Below, in pieces: positions 1 through 6,803 of a DNA stretch of 64,000 nt. Under the pieces are notes generated by a model. It did no database searches and had not been told where the DNA came from. It saw only the letters and a list, made by a program, of their open reading frames with translations. Source of the stretch: CAMUQR01 sp963516005 (lineage in GTDB: Bacteria > Patescibacteriota > Saccharimonadia > Saccharimonadales > Saccharimonadaceae); the NCBI GenBank assembly GCA_963516005.1, contig CAUPYP010000003.1:1-64000 (forward strand). Reading direction: 5' to 3'. Position numbers and translations under genes: made by a program. How positions within the stretch are numbered: the stretch's first letter is position 1; each line of letters begins with the position of its first letter.

Positions 1-32
1 CCACCATGAAGTTTGAAGTAGTGGGGAATTAA
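1..32 (+). CDS. C-terminal end of an upstream gene (partial)
   Basis: The frame starting at base 3 encodes a short tail (TMKFEVVGN) ending at TAA 30-32, followed by a non-coding stretch and the dnaJ promoter. Too little is present to name a family. It is called only because the frame is open to the window edge and the following sequence looks intergenic. Confidence 0.3.
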   Translation, partial: TMKFEVVGN

Positions 33-50
33 GGGAAGAAAAAACTCCGA

Positions 51-77
51 TTAGCACTCTTGCTATTCAAGTGCTAA
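51..77 (+). promoter_or_regulatory. CIRCE operator (HrcA binding site) before dnaJ
   Basis: TTAGCACTC (51-59), a 9-nt spacer and AAGTGCTAA (69-77) match the CIRCE consensus TTAGCACTC-N9-GAGTGCTAA with one mismatch. It overlaps the -35 region of the dnaJ promoter, so HrcA binding would block RNA polymerase. HrcA itself is not in the window. Confidence 0.9.
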
Positions 78-89
78 TTGTGCTAAAAT
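60..89 (+). promoter_or_regulatory. dnaJ promoter, leaderless type
   Basis: TTGCTA (60-65), an 18-nt spacer and TAAAAT (84-89) preceded by TGC (extended -10). The dnaJ ATG starts 6 nt after the -10, so transcription should begin at or within a base or two of the start codon. No Shine-Dalgarno sequence is present. Confidence 0.7.
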
Positions 90-95
90 AACACT

Positions 96-1193
96 ATGGC
101 AAAACAAGACTATTATGAAGTTTTAGGCGTTGATAAAAACGCTTCTGATGATGAAATTAAGAAAGCTTTTCGTAAGGCGGCGGTCAAACATCACCCTGAT
201 AAAGGTGGTGATGAAGCCAAGTTTAAAGAAATTAACGAGGCCTACGAAGTTTTAAAAGACAAGGATAAACGTCAGCGCTATGACCAATTCGGTCACGCTG
301 GGGTCGGTAATGATGGTGGTGGTTTCTCAGGCAATCCGTTTGAAGGATTTTCGGGATTTGGTGGGCAAAACGTCCATTTTGACTTCGGTGGTGGTGATTT
401 TGGTGATATTTTCTCGAGTTTTTTCGGTGGCGGACGCGAAGCTAGTCGCGAAAAACGTGGTCGTGATGTTGAAGTACGTTTGGATTTAGAGTTCACTGAA
501 GCGGTCTTCGGTGTTGAGAAAAAAATCGAGATTGAAATCGAAGATACTTGTGACCACTGTAAAGGTTCGGGCGCTGAGCCGGGCTACGGTCATTCGACTT
601 GTCCTACCTGTAAGGGCGCTGGCCAGATTAATCAACCAATTCGCACATTGTTTGGCGTAATCAACCAAACACAGACTTGTCCGACTTGTCACGGTACTGG
701 CAAGGTTCCCGAGAAAAACTGCTCAGTTTGTGGTGGTAAAGGCACACGCCTCACCTCCAAGGTGATTAAAATTAAAATCCCAGCGGGAATCAGTGACGGC
801 TCAACGATTCGTTTGCGTGGTCGAGGTGAAGCTGTAGCTGGTGGTGAATTTGGTGATCTATATGTGCATATCAACGTGAAATCACATAAAAAATTCACAC
901 GCGAAGGCAACATTATATTATCGCGTGAGGAAATTGATATGGTTGATGCGGCGCTGGGCACAGTGATTGATGTTGAAACGGTGGACGGTGTAATCCAGAT
1001 GAAAGTGCCAGCTGGTACACAATCGGGCGATGATTTTAAACTCTCAGGTCATGGTGTGCCGAGCCCAAATTCTGATCGACGCGGTCCACATATTGTTAAT
1101 ATTGTTGTTAAAACCCCAACGCGTCTCAGTAAGAAGCAAAAAGAACTATTAGAACAGTTTAAAAAAGCTCAACGTAAGGGATTTTTCGGTTGA
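96..1193 (+). CDS. dnaJ: Chaperone DnaJ (Hsp40)
   Basis: Co-chaperone that stimulates DnaK ATPase and delivers unfolded substrates in the cytoplasm. The 365-residue protein has the full DnaJ layout: a J domain (1-70) with the HPD motif at 33-35, a Gly/Phe-rich linker (about 70-115), four CxxCxGxG zinc motifs (CDHCKGSG, CPTCKGAG, CPTCHGTG, CSVCGGKG; about 150-220) and the two beta domains that bind substrate. The ATG at 96 is preceded by a CIRCE box and an immediately adjacent -10 but no ribosome binding site, so it is probably a leaderless, heat-inducible gene. It stops at TGA, evidence that UGA is a stop in this genome. Confidence 0.98.
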   Translation: MAKQDYYEVLGVDKNASDDEIKKAFRKAAVKHHPDKGGDEAKFKEINEAYEVLKDKDKRQRYDQFGHAGVGNDGGGFSGNPFEGFSGFGGQNVHFDFGGGDFGDIFSSFFGGGREASREKRGRDVEVRLDLEFTEAVFGVEKKIEIEIEDTCDHCKGSGAEPGYGHSTCPTCKGAGQINQPIRTLFGVINQTQTCPTCHGTGKVPEKNCSVCGGKGTRLTSKVIKIKIPAGISDGSTIRLRGRGEAVAGGEFGDLYVHINVKSHKKFTREGNIILSREEIDMVDAALGTVIDVETVDGVIQMKVPAGTQSGDDFKLSGHGVPSPNSDRRGPHIVNIVVKTPTRLSKKQKELLEQFKKAQRKGFFG

Positions 1194-1218
1194 CTTTTTA
1201 GCTAAAAAATTGTATAAT
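1190..1218 (+). promoter_or_regulatory. Promoter for the ATP-grasp/RimB-RimK pair
   Basis: TTGACT (1190-1195), exact 17-nt spacer, TATAAT (1213-1218). It overlaps the last codons of dnaJ and places the start site about 35 nt before the GTG at 1261. Confidence 0.85.
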
Positions 1219-1260
1219 CCACAGCGATATTAATTAATTTTAGCTGAAAGGGTGCATTGA

Positions 1261-2670
1261 GTGGTTATGGATAAACGAACGCCAATTTTGGGATTTTTTC
1301 GCGAAAGAAATGACACTGAAGAATTTAAGTTTAAAGCGCCATTTTATCAACAAGCTTATCATGAACTGTTAGAAATGCTTGAACAGCGAGGCATTTATGT
1401 GGCGGTTCTGATGGGGCAGTCGAGCTATCTAGGTCAGGGGCGTTTTGCGAAGCATTGGGTGCAGGTTAAACGTGATGGACAATGGGTGTTTGAAAAACGC
1501 GGTCCAATTACGCCAGATATTGTTTGGGTTAAAGATCAGTTCGTGGCTGATGACGCCTTGCAAATTAACTCGGCACAATTTCGACAAGTTTGTTCGGATA
1601 AAAACTTATCTTATGACTTATTGCAACAATTTCAGCCCCGTAGCTTAGTTGTAAATAATCAAGCGGAGCTGGAGCGAGCGGTGGCCGATTTACCAGGTGA
1701 GATGGCAGTGGTCAAGACACCAACTGGCAACTCTGGTCTCGGCGTGTTTGTTGGTTTGAAGCAGGATTTTAATTACACTGAGTTTAATAAACCGTTTCCA
1801 CTACAGGTTCAGGAGTTTATTGAGACTGAAGGTGGGATTCCTGGCATCGTTGAAGGTCGGCATGATTTTCGGGTAGTGACTATGAATGGTGAGGCGATTG
1901 TCGCGACACTGCGCACTCCACCACAAGATGGTTTTAAGTCAAATATTGGCTACGGCGGATTTACTCGTCTAGTGGACGTGAGCGAAATTCCAGCGGATTT
2001 AAAAGAGCTGGTTGCACAAATCGATGCTAAATTAGCAACGATTAGCACTGAACGATTTTATTCGGCTGATTTTGGTTTGACTAGTCAAGGTTGGCGGTTG
2101 TTCGAAGTTAATGCTATGCCAGGTACGCTTAACCGCGAGCGAGGTGAGCCAGCAGTTTATTACCAGCAAAAACTAGTTGAATTTCTCGCGTCAGTGACGG
2201 AACGGGCGATGGCTAAAGCGAGCCCCTCTCAGCGCGTAATTGGTCGTTCAGAACGGATTGAGTTGGTTGATTTTAATCTTAATAATCTGCCAGCAAAAAT
2301 TGACACCGGGGCGTATAGCTCATCAATTGATCACTTGCGGGCGAAGCTAGTGGAGCGTGATGGGCGACAAGTGTTGGAATTTGTATTGCTTCGTCCAGAG
2401 CGACCGGGCTATACCGGTGAGCTACTCACTACCGAACAATTCGAAATGACTGAAGTTAAAAACTCTAACGGTTGTGAAACACGGTTTGTGATTTTTGCGG
2501 ATATTAAAGTCGGTGATTTTGTGAAAAAATGTCGTTTAACCCTAGCTAATCGGGCTCATTTGCGTTATCCAGTGCTAATTGGTCGCCGATTTTTGCGGGA
2601 AGCGAACATGTTAGTTGATGTTAATAAAGGTCAGGGTTTGCCTGATGATGAAGAAGAAAGGAGAATTTGA
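1261..2670 (+). CDS. ATP-grasp ligase fused to a RimB-like aspartic protease domain
   Basis: Residues about 1-310 form an ATP-grasp carboxylate-amine ligase (RimK-like lysine-containing strand VVKTPTGNSGLGV and the magnesium-binding LFEVNAMPG). Residues about 322-460 match the RimB/retropepsin-like domain PF05618 (older name ATP-dependent zinc protease), with the catalytic DTG at 348-350 (KIDTGAYSSS) and the typical end PVLIGRRFL. RimB-type proteases remove glutamates added by RimK, so this chain joins a ligase and a possible remover. The GTG start is supported by AAAGGG at 1247-1252. It overlaps the RimK-like gene by one base. The target is not known. Domain calls are firm; the function is inferred. 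Confidence 0.85.
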   Translation: MVMDKRTPILGFFRERNDTEEFKFKAPFYQQAYHELLEMLEQRGIYVAVLMGQSSYLGQGRFAKHWVQVKRDGQWVFEKRGPITPDIVWVKDQFVADDALQINSAQFRQVCSDKNLSYDLLQQFQPRSLVVNNQAELERAVADLPGEMAVVKTPTGNSGLGVFVGLKQDFNYTEFNKPFPLQVQEFIETEGGIPGIVEGRHDFRVVTMNGEAIVATLRTPPQDGFKSNIGYGGFTRLVDVSEIPADLKELVAQIDAKLATISTERFYSADFGLTSQGWRLFEVNAMPGTLNRERGEPAVYYQQKLVEFLASVTERAMAKASPSQRVIGRSERIELVDFNLNNLPAKIDTGAYSSSIDHLRAKLVERDGRQVLEFVLLRPERPGYTGELLTTEQFEMTEVKNSNGCETRFVIFADIKVGDFVKKCRLTLANRAHLRYPVLIGRRFLREANMLVDVNKGQGLPDDEEERRI

Positions 2671-3581
2671 TGAAAATCGCTATTTTATCAAATGGCCCAG
2701 AAAACTACTCGACAATGCGTTTAGTCGAAGAAGCGCAGTTGCGGGGACATGAAGTTGAAGTAATCGCTTATAAAGATTGCTACATTTCAATTGAATCAGG
2801 GCAAAATCAGGTTTACTATGACGGCGAGCCAATGGGTAAGTTTGATGCGGTGATTCCACGAATTGCTTCGCATATGACACGCTATGGTACAGCAATTGTC
2901 CGTCAGCTTGAAATGCAGGGTGAATATAGTTTGTCGCGTTCGCTGGCGATTACGCGAGCTCGTGATAAACTGCGCTCGATGCAGTTGCTGGCGAAGGCTG
3001 GGGTTGGTATTCCAAAAACTGTGGTCTCGCGTAACACGGCCGATATTGATGACTTGCTCGATCAGTTGGGCGGTACGCCAGTGATTATTAAATTAGCACG
3101 TGGCACACACGGTAACGGTGTAGTCTTAGCCGAGACCAAAAAAGCCGCCAAATCGGTGCTTCAAGCCTTTTATCTGACGAACGATAATGGTACGAACATT
3201 CTGTTGCAGGAGTTTATTAAAGAATCAGCTGGCACGGACATTCGTGCTTTTGTGGTTGGTTCGCGCGTGGTAGCTAGTATGCAACGTAAGAGCTTGGATG
3301 ATGATTTTCGCTCAAATCTACATAAAGGCGGTCAGGGTACAGCCATTAAATTAACTCCTGAAGAAAAGCGCATGGCAGTGAAAGCAGCTAAAATTATGGG
3401 ACTAAGCGTGGCGGGCGTTGACCTGATGCGTTCAGAACGTGGTCCGTTAGTGCTAGAAGTGAACGCTTCGCCAGGATTCGGCATTGAAAAAATCACCGGT
3501 CGCAATGTCGCTGCCAAGATGATTGAATACGTTGAACAAAACGCCAAGCGGGGCAATAAACGCGACAAAATTGGCGCTTAA
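2670..3581 (+). CDS. RimK-family alpha-L-glutamate ligase (ATP-grasp)
   Basis: 303-residue ATP-grasp enzyme of the RimK/LysX/CPH4 type that forms amide bonds between a carboxylate and an amine using ATP. Visible hallmarks are the N-terminal preATP-grasp domain (MKIAILSNGPENYSTMRLVEEA), IIKLARGTHGNGV in the glycine-rich nucleotide region, LLQEFIKESAGTDIRAFV and the metal site LVLEVNASPGFGIE. The ATG at 2670 overlaps the TGA of the preceding gene (2668-2670) and has AAAGGAGA upstream, so a TTG one codon earlier was rejected. Co-translation with the ATP-grasp/RimB fusion suggests a poly-amino-acid or ribosomal protein modification system; the acceptor cannot be told from sequence. Confidence 0.88.
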   Translation: MKIAILSNGPENYSTMRLVEEAQLRGHEVEVIAYKDCYISIESGQNQVYYDGEPMGKFDAVIPRIASHMTRYGTAIVRQLEMQGEYSLSRSLAITRARDKLRSMQLLAKAGVGIPKTVVSRNTADIDDLLDQLGGTPVIIKLARGTHGNGVVLAETKKAAKSVLQAFYLTNDNGTNILLQEFIKESAGTDIRAFVVGSRVVASMQRKSLDDDFRSNLHKGGQGTAIKLTPEEKRMAVKAAKIMGLSVAGVDLMRSERGPLVLEVNASPGFGIEKITGRNVAAKMIEYVEQNAKRGNKRDKIGA

Positions 3582-3604
3582 TTAGTTTTTTGTAAATCAA
3601 CCTT

Positions 3605-3633
3605 AATACCGCTCGCTTCTGGGCGGTATTTTG
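3605..3633 (+). terminator. Probable terminator after the RimK-like gene
   Basis: AATACCGC (3605-3612) pairs with GCGGTATT (3623-3630), followed by a short T stretch. The stem is perfect but the T run is brief, so confidence is moderate. Confidence 0.55.
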
Positions 3634-3658
3634 GTGAGTTGAAAAATAAGGCGCTGGT

Positions 3659-3687
3659 TTGCTGTTTTGGGCGGAATCTGGTATAAT
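3659..3687 (+). promoter_or_regulatory. Promoter of the T-box leader
   Basis: TTGCTG (3659-3664), 17-nt spacer, TATAAT (3682-3687). It sits a short distance before the first T-box helix and is the only obvious promoter for the operon running to ileS. Confidence 0.75.
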
Positions 3688-3693
3688 CTAGAG

Positions 3694-3905
3694 TAGGAGT
3701 GTTTGAGTGGTTATCACCCACGATTGTTTTTTTCGAGAAAAACAAGCACTGTCGGCAGAAAAGTTTTTAATTTAAAACCGAGTAGATCCGACCGCCTGAC
3801 CGCGATAAGGTTGAATTAAGCGCTAAAAGAAATTATTCTAAAACTCTTTTGGAAACGAGATGGTACCGCCCACCTGGGTTCTCGATTACCAAAGGAGTTT
3901 TTTGT
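3694..3905 (+). promoter_or_regulatory. T-box riboswitch, isoleucine type, short Stem I
   Basis: The conserved T-box core TGGTACCGCC (3861-3870) lies between CGAGA (3856-3860) and TCTCG (3880-3884), the antiterminator. A competing helix, AAAACTCTTTTGG (3840-3852) with CCAAAGGAGTTTT (3889-3901), ends in a T run and would act as terminator. The bulge TGGT suits a tRNA with discriminator A, as in tRNA-Ile. Stem I is only about 51 nt: GTGTTTG (3699-3705) pairs with CAAGCAC (3743-3749) and encloses GTGG-TTATCAC-CCAC, where ATC at 3713-3715 is the likely specifier codon. Stem II pairs GTCGG (3751-3755) with CCGAC (3788-3792). Uncharged tRNA-Ile should permit read-through into the operon that ends in ileS. 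Confidence 0.9.
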
Positions 3906-3926
3906 ATTTAAGAAAGGATGTCGACA

Positions 3927-4382
3927 ATGAACGCGCAACAAAACATGATTTTATCTCCAAAAACTATCACGCTCTCCGGATCGATTAAATTCGTTGATGT
4001 GATGGATCGAATTGCTGAGCAATTAGAGTCGGCGGGTTTTGAAGTACTGCATCCGGTGGCGTCTGGCGAGCCGGAATTTGCGGTGGACGCTGAGCGTGCG
4101 AAGGCGATTCGGCATCGTTTAATCAAAGAGCATTTGGCGAAAATTGATCAGTCGGTGGCAGTTTTGGTAGTTAATCCACCGAAAAATCAGATTGATAATT
4201 ATATTGGTGTGAGTACGCTGGGTGAGATGATGTATGCGTTTGGCACGAATAAGCCGATTTTTATCTTGAATCAGTTACCAACTGAGCTTGACTATGCGGT
4301 GGATTTGGCGGCACTGGAGCCGATTGAATTAAAGGGTAATTTAACAAAACTAATCACTGATTTGGGAGTTTGTCATGGCTAG
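3927..4382 (+). CDS. Nucleoside 2-deoxyribosyltransferase-like protein
   Basis: A 151-residue protein with a Rossmann-like fold of the nucleoside 2-deoxyribosyltransferase/LOG-like superfamily. The N-terminal strand ITLSGSIKF, the central AVLVVNPP and the GVSTLGEMMYAFGTNKPIFIL segment match the usual substrate-loop and Glu-containing helix (IGxxTLxEmxyA). Such proteins cleave or transfer N-glycosidic bonds of nucleotides; the substrate is unknown. ATG 3927 was chosen over 3918 because AAAGGA (3913-3918) is 8 nt upstream of 3927 and overlaps 3918. It is the first gene after the T-box and overlaps the TfoX-N gene by 8 nt. Confidence 0.75.
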   Translation: MNAQQNMILSPKTITLSGSIKFVDVMDRIAEQLESAGFEVLHPVASGEPEFAVDAERAKAIRHRLIKEHLAKIDQSVAVLVVNPPKNQIDNYIGVSTLGEMMYAFGTNKPIFILNQLPTELDYAVDLAALEPIELKGNLTKLITDLGVCHG

Positions 4383-4716
4383 TTCGCAAGCATTTATTGA
4401 GTATCTACAGGAACAATTGACGGGCTGTGGTGCGGGCGAAATATATTGTCGCAAAATGTTCGGCGAATATGGCATTTATTGCGATGGCGTGTTTTTTGGA
4501 TTGGTGTGCGATGATCAGTTTTTTGTCAAAATCACAGAAGCTGGCAAGGCAATTTTAGGCGAAAAATATCCGACTGGGTTGGCATATGGCGGCGCTAAAA
4601 CACCGATGTTTAAAATTGATGATTTTGAAGATTATGATGTAATGTATCAGCTGATTCAGGCGACTTGTGTCGAGTTAATAAAGAAAGGTAATGGCAATGA
4701 AGGAGACGCACAATGA
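4375..4716 (+). CDS. TfoX N-terminal domain protein
   Basis: 113 residues covering the TfoX_N domain (PF04993): CRKMFGEYGIYCDGVFFGLV followed by a CDDQFFVKIT strand and a YGGAKTPMFKI segment typical of the family. In gamma-proteobacteria TfoX is a competence regulator, but stand-alone TfoX_N proteins are widespread and mostly uncharacterised, so no competence role is claimed. It overlaps the preceding gene by 8 nt and the next by 4 nt (ATGA), indicating translational coupling within the T-box operon. Confidence 0.85.
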   Translation: MASSQAFIEYLQEQLTGCGAGEIYCRKMFGEYGIYCDGVFFGLVCDDQFFVKITEAGKAILGEKYPTGLAYGGAKTPMFKIDDFEDYDVMYQLIQATCVELIKKGNGNEGDAQ

Positions 4717-5627
4717 TTAATAAAAACATGTTATTTGAGATGGTCGCAGGGTTAAATTTACCAGCGGATCAGTATGCCGTGTTCGGTAGTGGTGTTTTGG
4801 TGGCTTATGATTTGAAAGACCAAGCTAATGATATTGATTTAATTATCACTGAAGCCTTGTTCCAACAGTTGGTGAGCGACCCCAACTGGCAGGCAATAAC
4901 TTATAATCATGGCGAGCCGGGTGTTAAGCATCGAATTTTACCGATTGAAGCCTTTTTTGCCTGCGTGATAATTCCAGGTTGCGATCAGGCTGGGATTGAG
5001 CGTCTCATTGCGGAAGCAGTTGAATTAGACGGTATAAAATTCACGACTTTGGAAAATACATTAGCTTGGAAAAAAGCTTTTGATCGACCAAAAGATCGAG
5101 CAGATGTCATGTTAATTGAGCGATATTTAGAGCAAAAACCAGTTATTAAATCATCTTTTGTTTATAATGATCAGAAGATTGATGTTAAATGGTTTGATGT
5201 TGATAAAAAGGATGAAATTCCTGACCGGCCGTGGCAACAAATCTATGTAATTGGTGATGTTGGTGGCAAAGTGCCGGTGGTTTATTACGCTCACGGTCGA
5301 GAAAATTTACCAGGCGGACATACCGAGCCGGGTGAAACACTGGAACAGACGCTATATCGCGAGGTACAAGAAGAATTAAATATGCGCGTGATTAAGTGGC
5401 AGCTGATTGGCTATCAGGTGTTAACCAACCCTGATGGCAAAGTGGATTATCAATTTCGGGCAGTGGCCAAACTTGAAAAACTCGGTGAATTTGCGGGTGA
5501 TGTCGGTGGTTCAGTGATTGGTTATCGCTTGGTGGATATTGATGAAGTTAATCAGCGCATCGGTTATGGTGATGTCGGCGAGCATATGATAGAGCGAGCG
5601 AAAAATTGGTTAAACCACAATAAATAA
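4713..5627 (+). CDS. Nucleotidyltransferase-fold plus Nudix hydrolase fusion
   Basis: 304 residues in two parts. Residues about 1-145 resemble a minimal nucleotidyltransferase (AVFGSGVLVAY then NDIDLIIT, with an RPKDRADVMLIERYL helix). Residues about 150-300 are a Nudix domain with an intact Nudix box: GGHTEPGETLEQTL then REVQEEL, matching G-x5-E-x7-RE-x2-EE. Nudix enzymes hydrolyse nucleoside diphosphates linked to another group. The fusion suggests linked attachment and removal, or sanitation, of a nucleotide compound; the substrate is unknown. It follows the TfoX-N gene with a 4-nt overlap. Confidence 0.75.
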   Translation: MINKNMLFEMVAGLNLPADQYAVFGSGVLVAYDLKDQANDIDLIITEALFQQLVSDPNWQAITYNHGEPGVKHRILPIEAFFACVIIPGCDQAGIERLIAEAVELDGIKFTTLENTLAWKKAFDRPKDRADVMLIERYLEQKPVIKSSFVYNDQKIDVKWFDVDKKDEIPDRPWQQIYVIGDVGGKVPVVYYAHGRENLPGGHTEPGETLEQTLYREVQEELNMRVIKWQLIGYQVLTNPDGKVDYQFRAVAKLEKLGEFAGDVGGSVIGYRLVDIDEVNQRIGYGDVGEHMIERAKNWLNHNK

Positions 5628-5655
5628 TTTCAAATTATAATAAAAGGAGCAAAAA

Positions 5656-6093
5656 ATGAATATTCGCAAAATGACAATTGATGATTATCAACAAGTTTAT
5701 GACTTGTGGATGGCGTGTGATGGAGTCGGCTTAAACGATATTGACGATTCACGTCAGGGCATAGAGCGGTTTTTAAAACGCAATCCAGAAACTTGCTTCG
5801 TCACTGAGGAGGATGGTAAAGTTGTCGGCGTGATTATGGCTGGGCACGATGGCCGACGTGGATTTATTTATCATGCAGCGGTTGATCCTGCCTATCGTCG
5901 CCAAAAAATTGGTCATAATCTTGTCAATCGGGCGCTTGAGGCGATTCGTAATGAGGGTATCGCAAAAGTGGCGCTGGTGGTGTTCAACGATAATGATGCT
6001 GCGAATAAGTTTTGGGAAAAACAAGGCTTCGATATGCGTGGCGATTTAGTTTATCGCAATAAGCCATTGATGGATTTAAAAAAGGTGAAATAG
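5656..6093 (+). CDS. GNAT-family N-acetyltransferase (YpeA-like)
   Basis: 145-residue GNAT fold enzyme that would transfer an acetyl group from acetyl-CoA to an amine. Visible motifs are GVIMAGHDGRRGFIYHAAVDP (strands 4-5), the acetyl-CoA loop YRRQKIGHNLV (RxxxIG) and the C-terminal NDNDAANKFWEKQGFDMRGD. Length and motifs resemble YpeA. AAAAGGAG lies 7-8 nt before ATG 5656. It ends just before the chimeric ileS fragment. Confidence 0.88.
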   Translation: MNIRKMTIDDYQQVYDLWMACDGVGLNDIDDSRQGIERFLKRNPETCFVTEEDGKVVGVIMAGHDGRRGFIYHAAVDPAYRRQKIGHNLVNRALEAIRNEGIAKVALVVFNDNDAANKFWEKQGFDMRGDLVYRNKPLMDLKKVK

Positions 6094-6101
6094 GAAGCAA
6101 T

Positions 6102-6224
6102 ATGAAATTTAAAGCTAATAGTCGCCGGCGGGTACTAGAATACGAAAAAGCGCTTTTGGATTTTTGGAAGCGATGGTATCGCTCGCTTGGGTCTTCGATC
6201 GCTAAAGGGATTGTTTATGAATAA
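6102..6224 (+). pseudogene. ileS 5' fragment fused to the 3' half of a T-box
   Basis: Bases 6102-6169 match the first 68 nt of ileS (6804-6871) at 65 positions. At TTTTGGAA the match stops and the sequence becomes a diverged copy of the upstream T-box 3' region (TGGTATCGC, TGGGT, TTCGATCGC, AAAGGG), which in the intact T-box also follows TTTTGGAA (3847-3854). GCGAT (6170-6174) pairs with ATCGC (6198-6202), keeping an antiterminator-like stem. The reading frame stays open for 40 codons (MKFKANSRRRVLEYEKALLD then unrelated residues) to TAA 6222-6224, overlapping the next gene's start. It reads as a deletion remnant of a second T-box/ileS unit, joined at short shared sequence. Confidence 0.85.
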
Positions 6225-6801
6225 AATAGTTATGAGCAGTGCCACAAAATCAAGTAGCGATTTCGGCGCTAATCTTCGGATAATTACCGATCGGGATTTT
6301 GACAAGCAAGCGCCAGAATTTGATCAAGGACGAGCTTGGGTGCGACGAGCTGTGCAGGCAGTATTAATTAACGATCGAGCTCAAATTTGTTTGATGTATT
6401 CCCAGAAGTTTAAATATTATAAATTGCCAGGCGGCGGTATTCAGGATGGTGAAACGCATGCCGAAGTGTTAAAACGAGAACTGTTAGAGGAAGTTGGGGC
6501 GCGGGCGGAAATTTTAGACAAAATTGGTCAAATCGAAGAGCGTCGAGTATTGAGCAATTATATGCAACAATTTTCTTATGCCTATGTGGCGAAAGTGATT
6601 GGTAAAATTGGCGAAAATCATCTTGAACAAGACGAAAAAGATGAACAACTTGCGCCGATATGGGTTGATCTAGATGAAGCAATTCGCCTGATGCCTACGG
6701 GTAATGTTGAAACAGATCGTGGGGTGAGTCAACGATTTATGGCTTTGCGTGACGAGATATTTTTAAAAGAATATAAAAAAATAAAGGAAAAAGGAGATTA
6801 A
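6217..6801 (+). CDS. Nudix hydrolase
   Basis: 194-residue MutT-like protein. The Nudix box reads GGGIQDGETHAEVLKRELLEEVGA, with the required Gly, Glu and REx2EE-type core (RELLEEVG). A hydrophobic ICLMY strand and the preceding YYKLPGGG turn are also typical. ATG 6217 is preferred: AAAGGGA (6204-6210) is 6 nt upstream, and an upstream TTG frame would run through the T-box remnant. The ribosome binding site lies inside that remnant, so uncharged-tRNA sensing could still affect this start. Two nucleotides separate the stop from ileS. Substrate unknown. Confidence 0.88.
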   Translation: MNKIVMSSATKSSSDFGANLRIITDRDFDKQAPEFDQGRAWVRRAVQAVLINDRAQICLMYSQKFKYYKLPGGGIQDGETHAEVLKRELLEEVGARAEILDKIGQIEERRVLSNYMQQFSYAYVAKVIGKIGENHLEQDEKDEQLAPIWVDLDEAIRLMPTGNVETDRGVSQRFMALRDEIFLKEYKKIKEKGD

Positions 6802-6803
6802 TT

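Noticed and set aside
293..496. Minus-strand Pro/Ser-rich frame inside dnaJ
   Set aside because: Antisense shadow of the Gly/Phe-rich region.
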